A stretch of DNA of 64,000 nucleotides, from NCBI GenBank assembly GCA_029239785.1, contig JARBUG010000002.1, positions 1-64,000 on the forward strand, in the 5' to 3' direction. Source of the DNA: Symbiobacteriaceae bacterium. GTDB lineage: Bacteria > Bacillota > Sulfobacillia > Symbiobacteriales > Symbiobacteriaceae. The notes below the pieces were generated by a model. That model was not told the DNA's origin. It searched no databases and saw nothing but the letters and a program-made list of their open reading frames with translations. Both the position numbers and the translations under genes were made by a program. Shown one piece after another: positions 52,301 to 62,169 of this stretch; the stretch's first letter is position 1; the number at the start of each line of letters is the position of its first letter.

Positions 52301-53726
52301 CGATCAGGCCCTCGGGAGCGACGACCTTCAGGCCGGTGGCGTCGCCGTACACGGCCACGTTAGCGGTGCCGGTCAGCTCGCCAACCTTGGCGGAAACGGT
52401 GACGGTGCCAGAAGCGGTGCCGGCGAACTCACCCGTGGTCGGGTTGATGACGCCGCCCTTGCTGGCGGTCCAGCTCACGTTGTCCAGAGCAACTTCGTTG
52501 CCAGCGGCGTCGAAGCCCTTGGCGGAGAAGGTGACAGCCTGGCCAACCTTGGCGGACTGGGCACCGGTAACCTCGATCTTAGCGACATCGCCAGCGACGA
52601 CAGCGACGTCCAGGACGGCCGGGGTGGCTTCGCCCATGGAGACGGTGATCGTGCCGGTGGCGGGCATGGCGGCGGCGGTGAAGACGCCATCGGCGTAGGT
52701 GCCGATTTCGCCGGTGATCTCGACGTCGTAGTCGGCGTCTTCGATCGCGTTGCCGTTCTTGTCCTTAACGACGACATTCAGGGCGACCTCGGCGCCAGCC
52801 TTGACGAGCTGAGCCTCGAGGGTGGCCTCGATGGTGGCGGCGTTACCGACAGTGCGGGTAACGGTGAAGGATTCGGTGTCCATGTTGCCAGCCAGGTCAG
52901 AGGCGACGACGGTGACGTCGTAGTCCTTCAGCTCGGGCAGGTTCAGGTCGTAGGAGAAGGAGCCATCAGCAGCCAGGGTGACCATGGTGGAGCCAACCTT
53001 GACTTCGGTGGCGCCGGTGGCCTTACCGGTGATGGTGACCTTGCTGTCCATGGTGGTGGCAGCCGGCTTGGTGACGTTCAGCTCGGGAGCGGTCTGGTCG
53101 ACGTACTTGGTGTAGAACGTCTCGCCAGCGCCGAGGTCGTAGTTGTAGAACGCCCGGTCGAACACGTAGAAGACCAGGCCACGGGTGGCGTTGTCGTTCA
53201 CCATGGGAGCAAGGATAGCCTTGTCCTCAGCGGTGATCAGGCCCTTGTCGACGGCGACGTCGAGGTAGTTAGCCGGCCAAGCCTTGTTGGCATCAGCCTT
53301 GACACCGACGAACTTCATCAGGAAGGCGACGGCCTGAGCCGGGGTCAGCTTGGCGTCGGGAGCGAAGGTGCCATCAGGCATACCGATGGGGTCGCTGCCA
53401 GCCTTCTCGACGAGGGCGACGGCCATGGCGATGTTGCCGGAAGCCCAGTGGTTAGCGATATCCGGGAAAATGGTGCTGCCCTTCAGGAGCTTAGCGTCAT
53501 CTTCCTTGCCAAAGGCCCGAACGATAACCGTAACGAGCTCCGCACGGGTAATCTCGCTGTTCAGGGCAAGATCACCATCGCGGCCCTGAAGCATACCCAG
53601 CTTCTGCATCCGGGTGCCGGCCATTTCGCCAGCAGCCGGGGTGTACGCGGCGAACGCCGAGCCCACCAGGGAGAGAACGAGGCTAGACGCCACGAGAGCG
53701 GACGTCAGCTTCTTCATCAGACCCAT
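49320..53726 (-). CDS. Putative major S-layer protein (SLH plus Ig-like repeats)
   Basis: This 1468-residue secreted protein has a signal peptide (KKLTSALVASSLVLSLVGSAFA), three SLH modules (LNSEITRAELVTVIVRAFG; FPDIANHWASGNIAMAVALV; WPANYLDVAVDKGLITAEDK), and about 1200 residues of repeated beta domains (LNVVVKDKNGNAIEDADYDV; VSWTASKGGVINPTTGEFAG; LTVEVQDQWGNKVPTATNAV). It is Ala, Val, Thr and Gly rich with strongly biased codons, so biased that the opposite strand stays open throughout; that fits very high expression. ATG 53726 has AAGGAGG ten bases upstream; ATG 53717 is an alternative. Being the main S-layer protein is inferred from size, codon use and long leader. Confidence 0.88.
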   Translation of the reverse strand: MGLMKKLTSALVASSLVLSLVGSAFAAYTPAAGEMAGTRMQKLGMLQGRDGDLALNSEITRAELVTVIVRAFGKEDDAKLLKGSTIFPDIANHWASGNIAMAVALVEKAGSDPIGMPDGTFAPDAKLTPAQAVAFLMKFVGVKADANKAWPANYLDVAVDKGLITAEDKAILAPMVNDNATRGLVFYVFDRAFYNYDLGAGETFYTKYVDQTAPELNVTKPAATTMDSKVTITGKATGATEVKVGSTMVTLAADGSFSYDLNLPELKDYDVTVVASDLAGNMDTESFTVTRTVGNAATIEATLEAQLVKAGAEVALNVVVKDKNGNAIEDADYDVEITGEIGTYADGVFTAAAMPATGTITVSMGEATPAVLDVAVVAGDVAKIEVTGAQSAKVGQAVTFSAKGFDAAGNEVALDNVSWTASKGGVINPTTGEFAGTASGTVTVSAKVGELTGTANVAVYGDATGLKVVAPEGLIANNKSIGTLTVYVVDAAGSVVSTSDATVNVTFGVGSNISFVDADGTNPTVNDSVKAVNGKATFTVKSNAFAAASQTVSATSGTLTGALQTVTAAAPTISAVKLSMTPNTAVTEATGSVTLTASLVDAADAVLPAPTGGVTIALSNTNTTSAILPAGAQLVFTAGASTPNSTINLTLAGVPGDVTISGTTTAGYTVTPVSFSTKLAGSATKLVLVKAPVDMAANGTFKVQYALQDALGTTKTTYTTAGGQATVTAKMKNVATGTETPGVVAIAAGIAEATFANVTAAGTYEFSATGSDVTFGTLATPEVSTAKVNPGAADRIGNLKINGVASTNAADPYTLVANGAQTATLTVEVQDQWGNKVPTATNAVTFKRTAGTSFTTLPSTMTVTPVDGVATLTITSGISDSGAAEDEFTVEAVKDAAAGSKLNVHASAANVLVATQIVGLPANIVVAADADAVAAGNQAFANSVAGTSKDISFKVVDASGRFVSTDNGRAVTMTVKKGTTVVNTLTATTVNGIAKFSVTLNEAAATYTFKAAANIAGVDKEAAYDASTVVAAAAAKAAIKAPQTNVESATQVAVTVDITDEFGNPVTLPAGQWVEVSYLANGIAYSDATNNKWLTGFAAGNDDVTFTARGIAETIAISDADGKVTIKDAANAVVKADIPVTAAQISTYVAGPAYKLGLFEVPAAVTAGGTTTLKVGVYDGLGNLKTNLAAIPANFAVATTGTNPGTPTINNAGATLSYGVISVPVSGLSVAGNYTFKAYQTATPTVVEFTGIALTVNAGTATHVVATPAAMNADGSSVQILNFKVADGATGNTVSSYTGTMKFEVVSNSAGATLLGTSAPIVNGVAQIQVKAGTIAGSIVIKPSVEGVTTGLTIANVTVDFKSNAPSSTASTNSQAAGTVYFILRDANGNAITPANTSVTNLRVYLAGAATADAVADSATALTHVGNGVWQGSVGANTHVKVYSVTFAADGVTVNGGTLLFAQAIVAP

Positions 53727-54200
53727 CTGCTTGGTTCCTCCTTCATAATAGGGGTTTCCTGTTGTAGGGGCCGGGGCCAATTAACCCTCCCCACGAGCGG
53801 TGATACATGGGGAAGAATTGAAAACTAGCTGCTGATAAGGTCCAGACCTAAAGCATCAGGCCGAACGGGGCCCTTGGTGCCTGCCTGATACCGGGTCTGT
53901 CGGGGTACTTAGTTTCGACAGGTTACTTTCAGTGTCCTGCCGATTGCCTCCCTTAGCAGTTCGGTACATTCTGGTGTGCTTGTGGGGGTAGACCCACCGT
54001 GTGCTGTCCAGTTTGTTCGGTCTGTAGCGAGGTCGTCCTAAGGTTTCGGTGGACGTTCAGCTTTTCCTGCTGCCGGCCCCGTGCCAGATCCTGCAAAACC
54101 CCTTGTGTCGCGCGTCCCGCAGGTTCCTGACGCTTTGTACTGACGAAGGTACCAAGCTATTTGTTCCCGACGAAAATGATTTTTTTCGTCCGGCCAAAAG
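53727..54200 (-). other. Long non-coding leader region of the S-layer gene
   Basis: About 470 bases between the S-layer start and the terminator of the upstream NYN gene hold no supported gene. No good TTGACA/TATAAT pair was found on the - strand, so the promoter is not located. A GACGAAAA/TTTTCGTC stem lies at about 54170-54190. S-layer genes often carry long, stable leaders; that is the likely explanation. Confidence 0.5.
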
Positions 54201-54225
54201 AAAAACGCCGCCTCACTTGGCGACG
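54195..54225 (-). terminator. Terminator of the NYN-domain gene
   Basis: CGCCGCC and GGCGACG form a stem with one mismatch, followed on the - strand by TTTTTCTTTT. Confidence 0.85.
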
Positions 54226-54330
54226 CTTTCGTTCAGCGCAATACGGAGTATACCACAGGGTCCTGTTCGTAGCCGACTGACAATGGCCTGGCGGCGGGCT
54301 GAAACAATGGCGCCGCACGTGGCAAAGATT

Positions 54331-55131
54331 CTATGCGCTGGCAGTCGACTGCTCCTTTGGCGGCGTTCCGGGGCCGAGTACCCGTTTGACCAGGTCATGC
54401 TGGCGATTTAACCGGCAAGCCGTGGTGGGGAACAGCTCATCCTTGGGGTTTGGCACCTTGTAAGTTTCAATCACGCCTTCGGAGATTGCCTGGTTGACCA
54501 ACTCGTAGGTTTTGCGGTCTACAATGTCGGAACCGGCCAGGACCCGCAGGAAGTACTTGAGCCCGACAAAGGGCTTGCCATACTCAGCCGTGTCCAAACG
54601 GCGAATCATCATTTCCATGTCGTACATGGCCGGCGGCAGGATTCCCAGCAAGGCCTCAATGGTCGTGAAGTAGTTGACGAAGGACATGACATCCTTACTC
54701 ATGGTCTTTTCGACTGCCACCACATGTACATGCTTGCCGCGGGCCCGCAGCTTACGAATGACCTGAATCATGTCACGGTCACCGCAAACGAGAATGAAGA
54801 TCTCAATGTCGGGCCGGTTGTACATGAGTTCCAGCGCATCCAGACTCATTTCAATGTCAGCAGCATTTTTGCGGGTACCATCTTCATAGTTCTTGGAGAA
54901 GACGTGACGCGGCTCCACACTGCGCCGCTGAAGTTCAGACAGCAACCCCCGAAACTCTTCGTGATCAAAATCCGCATAAGCCTGCATGAGGCAGACCGGA
55001 CCGCCGTCGTGTTTTTGCTCCCCCAACTCCCTGAGGCTGTTAATTAGCTTCTCCGTGTCCGGCACGGTGCCGTACTGTTGCTTCATGCTCCAGTAGATAT
55101 TCTCGTAATCCATAAAAATGACGGTGTTCAA
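54331..55131 (-). CDS. NYN-domain (PIN-like) putative ribonuclease
   Basis: This 266-residue protein has an N-terminal NYN/LabA-like domain: VIFMDYENIYWSM gives the first Asp, KNAADIEMSLDALELM the middle Asp, and ILVCGDRDMIQVIRKLRARGK the GDxD motif. These acidic residues bind metal in PIN/NYN nucleases, so RNA cleavage is likely but the target is unknown. The C-terminal 100 residues may be a winged-helix-like domain. TTG 55131 lies behind GGAGGGACC. About 265 bases with no supported gene separate it from the next transcript's terminator. Confidence 0.88.
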   Translation of the reverse strand: MNTVIFMDYENIYWSMKQQYGTVPDTEKLINSLRELGEQKHDGGPVCLMQAYADFDHEEFRGLLSELQRRSVEPRHVFSKNYEDGTRKNAADIEMSLDALELMYNRPDIEIFILVCGDRDMIQVIRKLRARGKHVHVVAVEKTMSKDVMSFVNYFTTIEALLGILPPAMYDMEMMIRRLDTAEYGKPFVGLKYFLRVLAGSDIVDRKTYELVNQAISEGVIETYKVPNPKDELFPTTACRLNRQHDLVKRVLGPGTPPKEQSTASA

Positions 55132-55349
55132 CAGGGTCCCTCCTTTATTACTGGTCCTCCCCGATGGGAACTCGCCGTGTCTATCTTTTGCATTCTCTGT
55201 GCCCTTCCATACCTGGGCTTGCTGTTAGCATACGATTTCGCTCCGGGTGATGCTCCTCCCCCAGAAGAACACTCCCCGTATACAGGGTTTAGTCTTTGCC
55301 ATTTTAGGTAGAAAATCCTGCCAATACGGACTACTTTGCTGCTTTTATG

Positions 55350-55389
55350 GAAAAAAAGTGGAGTCAGCCCACCGCTTGGCTGACTCCAC
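55350..55389 (-). terminator. Terminator after the ywgA-like gene
   Basis: A 12-base-pair stem (GTGGAGTCAGCC / GGCTGACTCCAC) with an eight-base loop is followed by seven Ts on the - strand. Confidence 0.95.
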
Positions 55390-55396
55390 TTCGTTT

Positions 55397-55924
55397 CTAA
55401 CCGTCAGAACGGAAGAAATTAAGTTGATTGGCGAACCCGAGCACTGTCTCCACCCGGTCCGCATCGGGAAACTTGTCGGACTTGAGCCGCGGGAGCCTCT
55501 CGCTCACCTCGGCATCAGTAAAGCCCTTGGAGCGCAGGTAGAGCGCTGTTGCCACGCCTTCGAGGAAGGTGGCATCCTGCTCGTTCAGGTGGGCGACCAG
55601 CCTGGTCAACCCCGGCAGGGTCGGGTCGGGGTCAGGGGCGCCGACCAGCGCCGCCTGGGCGTTGGGTCCGGGCCCATATACATAGAGATGGTTGCCGGCC
55701 GGACCTGGCAGGACCTCTTCCCGCGCAAAACCCCAGTCGGTCATCTCTTTGAGCTTCATGGCCACAACTTCGGAGTACGGGCCCCATACGTGCAGGTCGA
55801 ACGACTCGCCGAACGGGTAGCCTAACTGCTGGGCGATGAAGACGATTTTCTGGAACTTCTTGCGCCCGCGGACAACGCCGGCGGTCACGAGCAGCCGAGT
55901 CAGAGAACGGTAGGGTGTAAACAA
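55397..55924 (-). CDS. YwgA-like protein
   Basis: This 175-residue soluble protein resembles B. subtilis YwgA, with GRKKFQKIVFIAQQLGYPFGE and LHVWGPYSEVVAMKLKEMTDWG matching that family's N-terminal half. In B. subtilis ywgA also follows the HD-domain gene ywfO, as here. Function is not established. TTG 55924 lies eight bases after GGGGGTG. It probably shares a transcript with the HD-domain gene 21 bases upstream. Confidence 0.75.
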   Translation of the reverse strand: MFTPYRSLTRLLVTAGVVRGRKKFQKIVFIAQQLGYPFGESFDLHVWGPYSEVVAMKLKEMTDWGFAREEVLPGPAGNHLYVYGPGPNAQAALVGAPDPDPTLPGLTRLVAHLNEQDATFLEGVATALYLRSKGFTDAEVSERLPRLKSDKFPDADRVETVLGFANQLNFFRSDG

Positions 55925-55945
55925 GAAATCCGCACCCCCGCAAGG

Positions 55946-57226
55946 TCAATTTTCCAGGATTCGTTCGACCTCATCGGCCGCTTCCTTGGGCACGAACAGG
56001 ACATAGCGCGTGACCCGCTCGGTCGCGATGGACTTGAGCACGTCGGACATGACGGTGACTTCCCGCAGCGCCGGCGGTTTGGTCCAGTCTACCAGTACCT
56101 GAATGGGCGGCGAGCCGCCTTCGGTGGGTTTTACGTAGTAGGAATATGCAAGGTTAGATGTCTTATCGATATGGTAGTAGTAATCGGCTTCTGCGAAGCC
56201 CGCTGCCTTTACCGCTTCGATGATTTCAGCCTGGCGCTCCAGCACCCGGTGCAGGCGCTCGTCCAGCCGAATGCCGGTAAAGAGCCGGCGGTTGATGAAC
56301 CGGTCGCTCAGGTCGCGCAGAATGGGGTCTTGCGCCTGCGTCCAGCGCTTGATGGCGTAGAGCACATCGGTTTCGTCGAGCAGCAGGTACTCGGACAGCG
56401 TCATGGCACGCCCGGCCAGGATGGGTTCCATACTGGGCGGCAAGAAGCCGACTTCGTCGCGCCGCCCGCTGCGGACCAGCGATACAGCGCGGTGGAGCAT
56501 TTTGTCCAGGACGGTTTCGATGGCGCGTGTAGCCTTGTGGAAATAGACGTTCCAGTACATGAAGTATCGGGCGAGCAAGAACTCCTCGGCGGAGTGAATG
56601 CCCTTGTCGGTCATGGCTACATGGCCGTCGTGCACGGTAATCGTCTGAATGAGCCGGTCGAGGTCGAACTGGCCGTAGGTGACGCCGCACATGCGGCTGT
56701 CGCGGAGGAGGTAGTCCATCCGGTCGACGTCCAGTTGGCTGGAGATCAGCTCCTTCAGGAAGGGGGGACCGTCCCACGTCCCCGCTATGATCGAAGTAAT
56801 TCGCGCTGGCCAATGTTGGTTCCTGCTGTAGAGCAGTTGGTAAATGCTAGTTTCGGGACTGCCAATGACCCGCTCGACCCAGGTTTCGTGGTGCTGGCCG
56901 GTCAGTTTCTCAAACAGGTGGGAAAACGGGCCGTGGCCAATGTCGTGCAGGAGGGCGGCGCAACAGGCGAGTGCACAGTCCTCCGGGTCAATTTGCACGA
57001 TGTTGCGGTCGGTTAAGTGCCGCAGCACCCGGTCCATGAGGTGATAGACGCCAAGGGAGTGGGCGAAGCGGGTGTGCTCGGCGCCCGGGTACGAAATAAA
57101 CGAGGTGCCCAGCTGCCTGATCCGGCGCAGGCGCTGGAACTCCGGGCTTTGAATCAGGGCAAAGACGGTGGGGTCCGTCACGGAGATATTGCCGTGGACC
57201 GGGTCCCGGAAGACATACTCCTTCAC
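55946..57226 (-). CDS. HD-domain phosphohydrolase (YwfO-like)
   Basis: This 426-residue protein belongs to the dGTPase-like HD superfamily. The metal-binding set is H in GAEHTRFAHSLGVY, HD in LLHDIGHGPFSHLFE, and D in SQLDVDRMDYLLRDS. The start FRDPVHGNISVTDP and RLRRIRQLG are typical of YwfO. Related enzymes hydrolyse deoxynucleoside triphosphates; the substrate here is unproved. GTG 57226, seven bases after GGAGG, is preferred over ATG 57232, which touches it. It is paired with a ywgA homologue. Confidence 0.88.
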   Translation of the reverse strand: MKEYVFRDPVHGNISVTDPTVFALIQSPEFQRLRRIRQLGTSFISYPGAEHTRFAHSLGVYHLMDRVLRHLTDRNIVQIDPEDCALACCAALLHDIGHGPFSHLFEKLTGQHHETWVERVIGSPETSIYQLLYSRNQHWPARITSIIAGTWDGPPFLKELISSQLDVDRMDYLLRDSRMCGVTYGQFDLDRLIQTITVHDGHVAMTDKGIHSAEEFLLARYFMYWNVYFHKATRAIETVLDKMLHRAVSLVRSGRRDEVGFLPPSMEPILAGRAMTLSEYLLLDETDVLYAIKRWTQAQDPILRDLSDRFINRRLFTGIRLDERLHRVLERQAEIIEAVKAAGFAEADYYYHIDKTSNLAYSYYVKPTEGGSPPIQVLVDWTKPPALREVTVMSDVLKSIATERVTRYVLFVPKEAADEVERILEN

Positions 57227-57269
57227 GGACATTCCTCCCCTGCCGGAATGTGGAACAGTAGTTATTGTA

Positions 57270-57306
57270 GCAAAGGAACGGGCCCGGGGATAGGTCTCCC
57301 CGGGCC
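57270..57306 (-). terminator. Terminator after the pseudokinase gene
   Basis: A ten-base-pair stem (GGCCCGGGGA / TCCCCGGGCC) is followed on the - strand by CGTTCCTTTG. The T-run is interrupted, so strength is uncertain. Confidence 0.6.
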
Positions 57307-57311
57307 GGAGG

Positions 57312-59198
57312 TTATTGGGTAAAGAAGATGCCTTTTTCGTTGTAAGCGGTGACGTGAATGCCCAGGGCTTCCTGCAGGAACGGTGTGAGTTTCAGCCACA
57401 GGCGGTCGCGGACCAGGGTGTAGTCGGTAGTGATGACGTTGTGGGCGCCATTGACGAGGCGGATGCTGCTGCCCTCCATGGGAATCCAGTAGACGTTTTG
57501 GCCGAAGAGCCGGTTGAACGTGTTGATGGTGATGTACGGACTGGTCGGATGAGGAATGATATAGGCCCAGCCCAGGTCGTTCCCGTTGAAATGTATGCGT
57601 GTGGCCAGGCCGCCCTGGCTGGCGTCGGCGAAGTCGCCGGAGCCGGGTTCCGGCTCGGGGCGCTTGGTGTTTGGCGGTTCTGTGGGCGGATTCGCAGGCG
57701 GCGTGGGTACGGGCGTTTTAGGCGGCTCAACAGGCGGAATGGGTGTGGTCTTGGGCGGTGCCGGCGGGTTTTTGACCGGCGGCGGCGTGACCACCGGCGG
57801 CGGGGGCGGGTTAATGCCGCCAACAGGCGGGGGCTCTTCGATGGGCTCTTCGACCGGTTCGTCGATGGGTTCTCTGGGCTCGGTGGGACCGGGCTGTTCG
57901 GGCTCGGGTTGCCCGGGGCCCGGCCCGGGCAGTGTCGGGCCGTAGACGGGGCCTGCAGGCTCGGGCGGCAGCAGGCCGCCCGGTCCACCCGGTTCCGGCC
58001 GGCCGGCGACCGGGGCCGGACTCCGCCACAGGCTCGGGAGCAGGTCGGGCGGAAGAATACCGGCCTTCAGCATGACGGCGCCGGTGAGGAAAACGGTTGC
58101 CAGACTGACCAGACTCAGGCTGCCCACCCGAATTGCCTTGACGACCTTCGGATTAGGCGGCGGCGGTACCACATATTTGCGGTAACCGCCGGCCGGCCGG
58201 GGTGGCAGCGCCCAGGGCCGGTCATCCATCGGAATTTGCGGCCCGCCACCGAGCGTAACGCGGTGATGTTCCAGTTCCGGCAGTCGCTTCGGCGGTGCCG
58301 AATGGGTTTGTGTGAGCTGCACGGGCGTTGACTGGGGCGGAGTTGCCGGGGGCCGATTCACCTGAGGATGGTTCATAGGGATGACCGGAATGTGCGTGAG
58401 TAATTCTTCGGTTTGGCGGACCGACTTGGGCTGCAGCGGTACGACCGACCCAGGCGTAGTGGACTGCGCCACCGGCAGCCGAACGGGGTGCGGCACCGGC
58501 TGCCCGCCCGCGGGACGGGGCAGCGGCTTATGCAGAATGGGCCGGAACTCGTGCTCCTGCCCGGCCCGTTCAATATCGGCCCGCAGTTCCGCCAGCGACG
58601 GATAGATACGGCCGAGGGCTCGAATCAGCACAAATTGCAGCGCCGCCGAAATGCCGTGCTCCACCCGGCTGAGCGGCACCCGTGACCGCCGCACGGTTTG
58701 TCCCGTAATGAGCCAGTACAACAGGATGCCGAACGGATGGACCCCGTAGGGTTCGGTGGCAGGCATGCGAGCTTCCGGTGCGTGGGCGAGGGCGAGGTAG
58801 TCCAGCTTCCAGCGCCCGAGGGAATCGCGCCGCACGCAGGCCGGATCAACATAAGAGGGCACCGGGGTGCCCGGGAGCCGGGCCAGGCTGGCGAGCCCGT
58901 CCAGCACGGTGAGCAGGGCGCTGACCATGTCGGACTCGCTCAGGTGTGCACCGTTGCGCAGGTCCTCCAGGGTGTCGCCCTCGGAAACGGCGCCCGAAAG
59001 CCAGAGCATGTCGCCCTCAGCCACCAGGGGCTGCAGGTGCGGCAGACTGGCATGCTGATACGGTTCCAGAGAATCGGTGGCGCGGGTGGCAACGAGGTGC
59101 ACCACCTGCCCGCTGCGGCGGTCCTGGGCTGCGTAGAATGTACGCCCGCTCCAGTCTGCCTTTTGCATGACCGTGTAGCCGCCCAAAACACTGCTCAA
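57312..59198 (-). CDS. Membrane pseudokinase with Pro-rich stalk and C-terminal extracellular domain
   Basis: This protein of about 628 residues begins with a domain patterned on a Ser/Thr kinase (GGYTVMQKADWSGRTFYAAQD; VKL-like WKLDYLALA; FGILLYWLITGQTVRRSR). The catalytic residues are gone: the beta-3 Lys is missing in VVHLVAT, the HRD Asp is replaced in SYVDPACVRR, and DFG reads YLA. A Pro-rich linker, one membrane helix (VGSLSLVSLATVFLTGAVML), a second long Pro/Glu-rich stalk and a C-terminal beta domain (RIHFNGNDLGWAYIIPHP; YWIPMEGSSIRLVNG), weakly like copper-amine-oxidase-N domains, follow. TTG 59198 has a perfect GGAGGTG; a frame to 59234 exists. It may sense an outside signal without phosphorylating. 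Confidence 0.75.
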   Translation of the reverse strand: MSSVLGGYTVMQKADWSGRTFYAAQDRRSGQVVHLVATRATDSLEPYQHASLPHLQPLVAEGDMLWLSGAVSEGDTLEDLRNGAHLSESDMVSALLTVLDGLASLARLPGTPVPSYVDPACVRRDSLGRWKLDYLALAHAPEARMPATEPYGVHPFGILLYWLITGQTVRRSRVPLSRVEHGISAALQFVLIRALGRIYPSLAELRADIERAGQEHEFRPILHKPLPRPAGGQPVPHPVRLPVAQSTTPGSVVPLQPKSVRQTEELLTHIPVIPMNHPQVNRPPATPPQSTPVQLTQTHSAPPKRLPELEHHRVTLGGGPQIPMDDRPWALPPRPAGGYRKYVVPPPPNPKVVKAIRVGSLSLVSLATVFLTGAVMLKAGILPPDLLPSLWRSPAPVAGRPEPGGPGGLLPPEPAGPVYGPTLPGPGPGQPEPEQPGPTEPREPIDEPVEEPIEEPPPVGGINPPPPPVVTPPPVKNPPAPPKTTPIPPVEPPKTPVPTPPANPPTEPPNTKRPEPEPGSGDFADASQGGLATRIHFNGNDLGWAYIIPHPTSPYITINTFNRLFGQNVYWIPMEGSSIRLVNGAHNVITTDYTLVRDRLWLKLTPFLQEALGIHVTAYNEKGIFFTQ

Positions 59199-59264
59199 GC
59201 AGGCACCTCCCCCCGTACCGCGATCAGGACGCACGGTCCTTATTCTGTAGTACGAAAACGGAGG

Positions 59265-60290
59265 TCAAGGGTTCGGTGTTTTTTTTGCCTTCAGCCCCGG
59301 CAAATCCAGCAGCGCTGCCGTCGGGTCGGCACTGTAAATGCGCCCGAACGGGTTGAGCGTGCCGTCGGCATGGGCGGCCACATACCACTCCTGCCCCCAA
59401 ATCGAGTCGATAATGTCCCAGTGCTGTTCCTTTCGCTGCAGCAAATCATCTGCGGTGAAACTCTGGTCGGTGGGCACGGCGAGCACCAGCGGGTCGCTCC
59501 GGTACCAGAGGGGCACGCTGCGTGTCAGCCAGGCATCGTCGGTGCGAATGCGCAGGGAGAATTGATCTTCCTGCCCCTTGATCGACCAGGTGTTCCGCCG
59601 GTCCACCTTGTGGGTATTGACTTTATAACCACGAACACCCAGCGCCCCGTATATGCGGCTCCGTGGCTGCCCGGTAATTGTCACCTTGCACAAGTCCGAC
59701 TCGCCGAAAATCGCCTGGCGGAAGCGGTACATGGGCCGGTAGAGCAGCACGTCTTCCTGGCCGTCTTCAACCAGGAAGGCGCAGGGGCGGGCCCAGTAGT
59801 CGAAGTACACATCCAGAATGCATTCGTTGTCTTCGGTAAAGCTAATGCCGCTGATTTTACAGTCCTCAAGCGGAATCAGGGGATGTGAGTTCATTTCGGG
59901 TGCTGACTTGGGCCGGGGCCGGAAAATGCTGCTCACGCCAACGGCTTCGAGCGCCGCCCAGGGGTGCGAATCTTCCGCCTCGGCAGAGGCGAGCAGGCGC
60001 CCATACCCATCGTGCACATCGCCAAGCTGGCAGCGCGCCAGTCGAACCGCCAACTCTTCGGTCACGATCATGGACCACAGGTCGGGTTCAGGCGTGAAAA
60101 TGCAGTAGTCGTCGCCCACCTCGGCCTCCAGCATGGGGCCGTGGTTGGTCTCTAGCGCCTGGCCCAACCCGTCGGCTTCCAGCAGGTACGTCAGAAAGGT
60201 CTCCACGTCATCGAGCGGAGCATTCTTTCCCCAGCGCACCACCAACTGGTCCGGAACCAGGGCGTCAACCGTAGCGGGTACCACCGGCAT
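59265..60290 (-). CDS. Hypothetical protein
   Basis: This 341-residue soluble protein has no recognised motif. It is acidic, aromatic-rich and has no signal or membrane segment (PDQLVVRWGKNAPLDDVETF; YFDYWARPCAFLVEDGQED; SVPLWYRSDPLVLAVPTDQS). GGAGGAGGG lies before ATG 60290. It lies between pyrG and the pseudokinase gene on the same strand, 66 bases upstream of the latter, so a shared transcript is possible. Function unknown. Confidence 0.7.
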   Translation of the reverse strand: MPVVPATVDALVPDQLVVRWGKNAPLDDVETFLTYLLEADGLGQALETNHGPMLEAEVGDDYCIFTPEPDLWSMIVTEELAVRLARCQLGDVHDGYGRLLASAEAEDSHPWAALEAVGVSSIFRPRPKSAPEMNSHPLIPLEDCKISGISFTEDNECILDVYFDYWARPCAFLVEDGQEDVLLYRPMYRFRQAIFGESDLCKVTITGQPRSRIYGALGVRGYKVNTHKVDRRNTWSIKGQEDQFSLRIRTDDAWLTRSVPLWYRSDPLVLAVPTDQSFTADDLLQRKEQHWDIIDSIWGQEWYVAAHADGTLNPFGRIYSADPTAALLDLPGLKAKKTPNP

Positions 60291-60346
60291 GGTCCGCCCT
60301 CCTCCGTCGCCAAACGGCTGTTTTCTTAGTATATGGCGCGGGGGTG

Positions 60347-60377
60347 CAAAAGGCCCGGAGCGTTTTCCGCTCCGGGC
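60347..60377 (-). terminator. Terminator of pyrG
   Basis: GCCCGGAGCG and CGCTCCGGGC form a ten-base-pair stem followed by CTTTTGC on the - strand. Confidence 0.85.
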
Positions 60378-60388
60378 GCAGTTTGAGA

Positions 60389-62107
<1,719 letters not shown>

Positions 62108-62120
62108 GGCGGCAATGCAG

Positions 62121-62159
62121 GAAAACAAATAGCGGAGGGGTGACGGGTACCCCTCCGCT
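62121..62159 (-). terminator. Terminator of rpoE
   Basis: AGCGGAGGGG and CCCCTCCGCT form a ten-base-pair stem followed by ATTTGTTTTC on the - strand. Confidence 0.9.
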
Positions 62160-62169
62160 AGTGTGCGGC

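Noticed and set aside
49227-53828. A 1533-codon open frame antisense to the S-layer gene
   Set aside because: It exactly shadows the S-layer gene, has low-complexity G/V/D/H-rich sequence, and no ribosome binding site. It exists because the real gene almost never uses codons that give stops on the other strand.
53780-54200. Small - strand frame (about 37 codons) in the S-layer leader
   Set aside because: No ribosome binding site and no recognisable peptide; chance frame.
55132-55349. Two frames of 20-25 codons upstream of the NYN gene
   Set aside because: No convincing ribosome binding sites or conservation evidence; too short to support.
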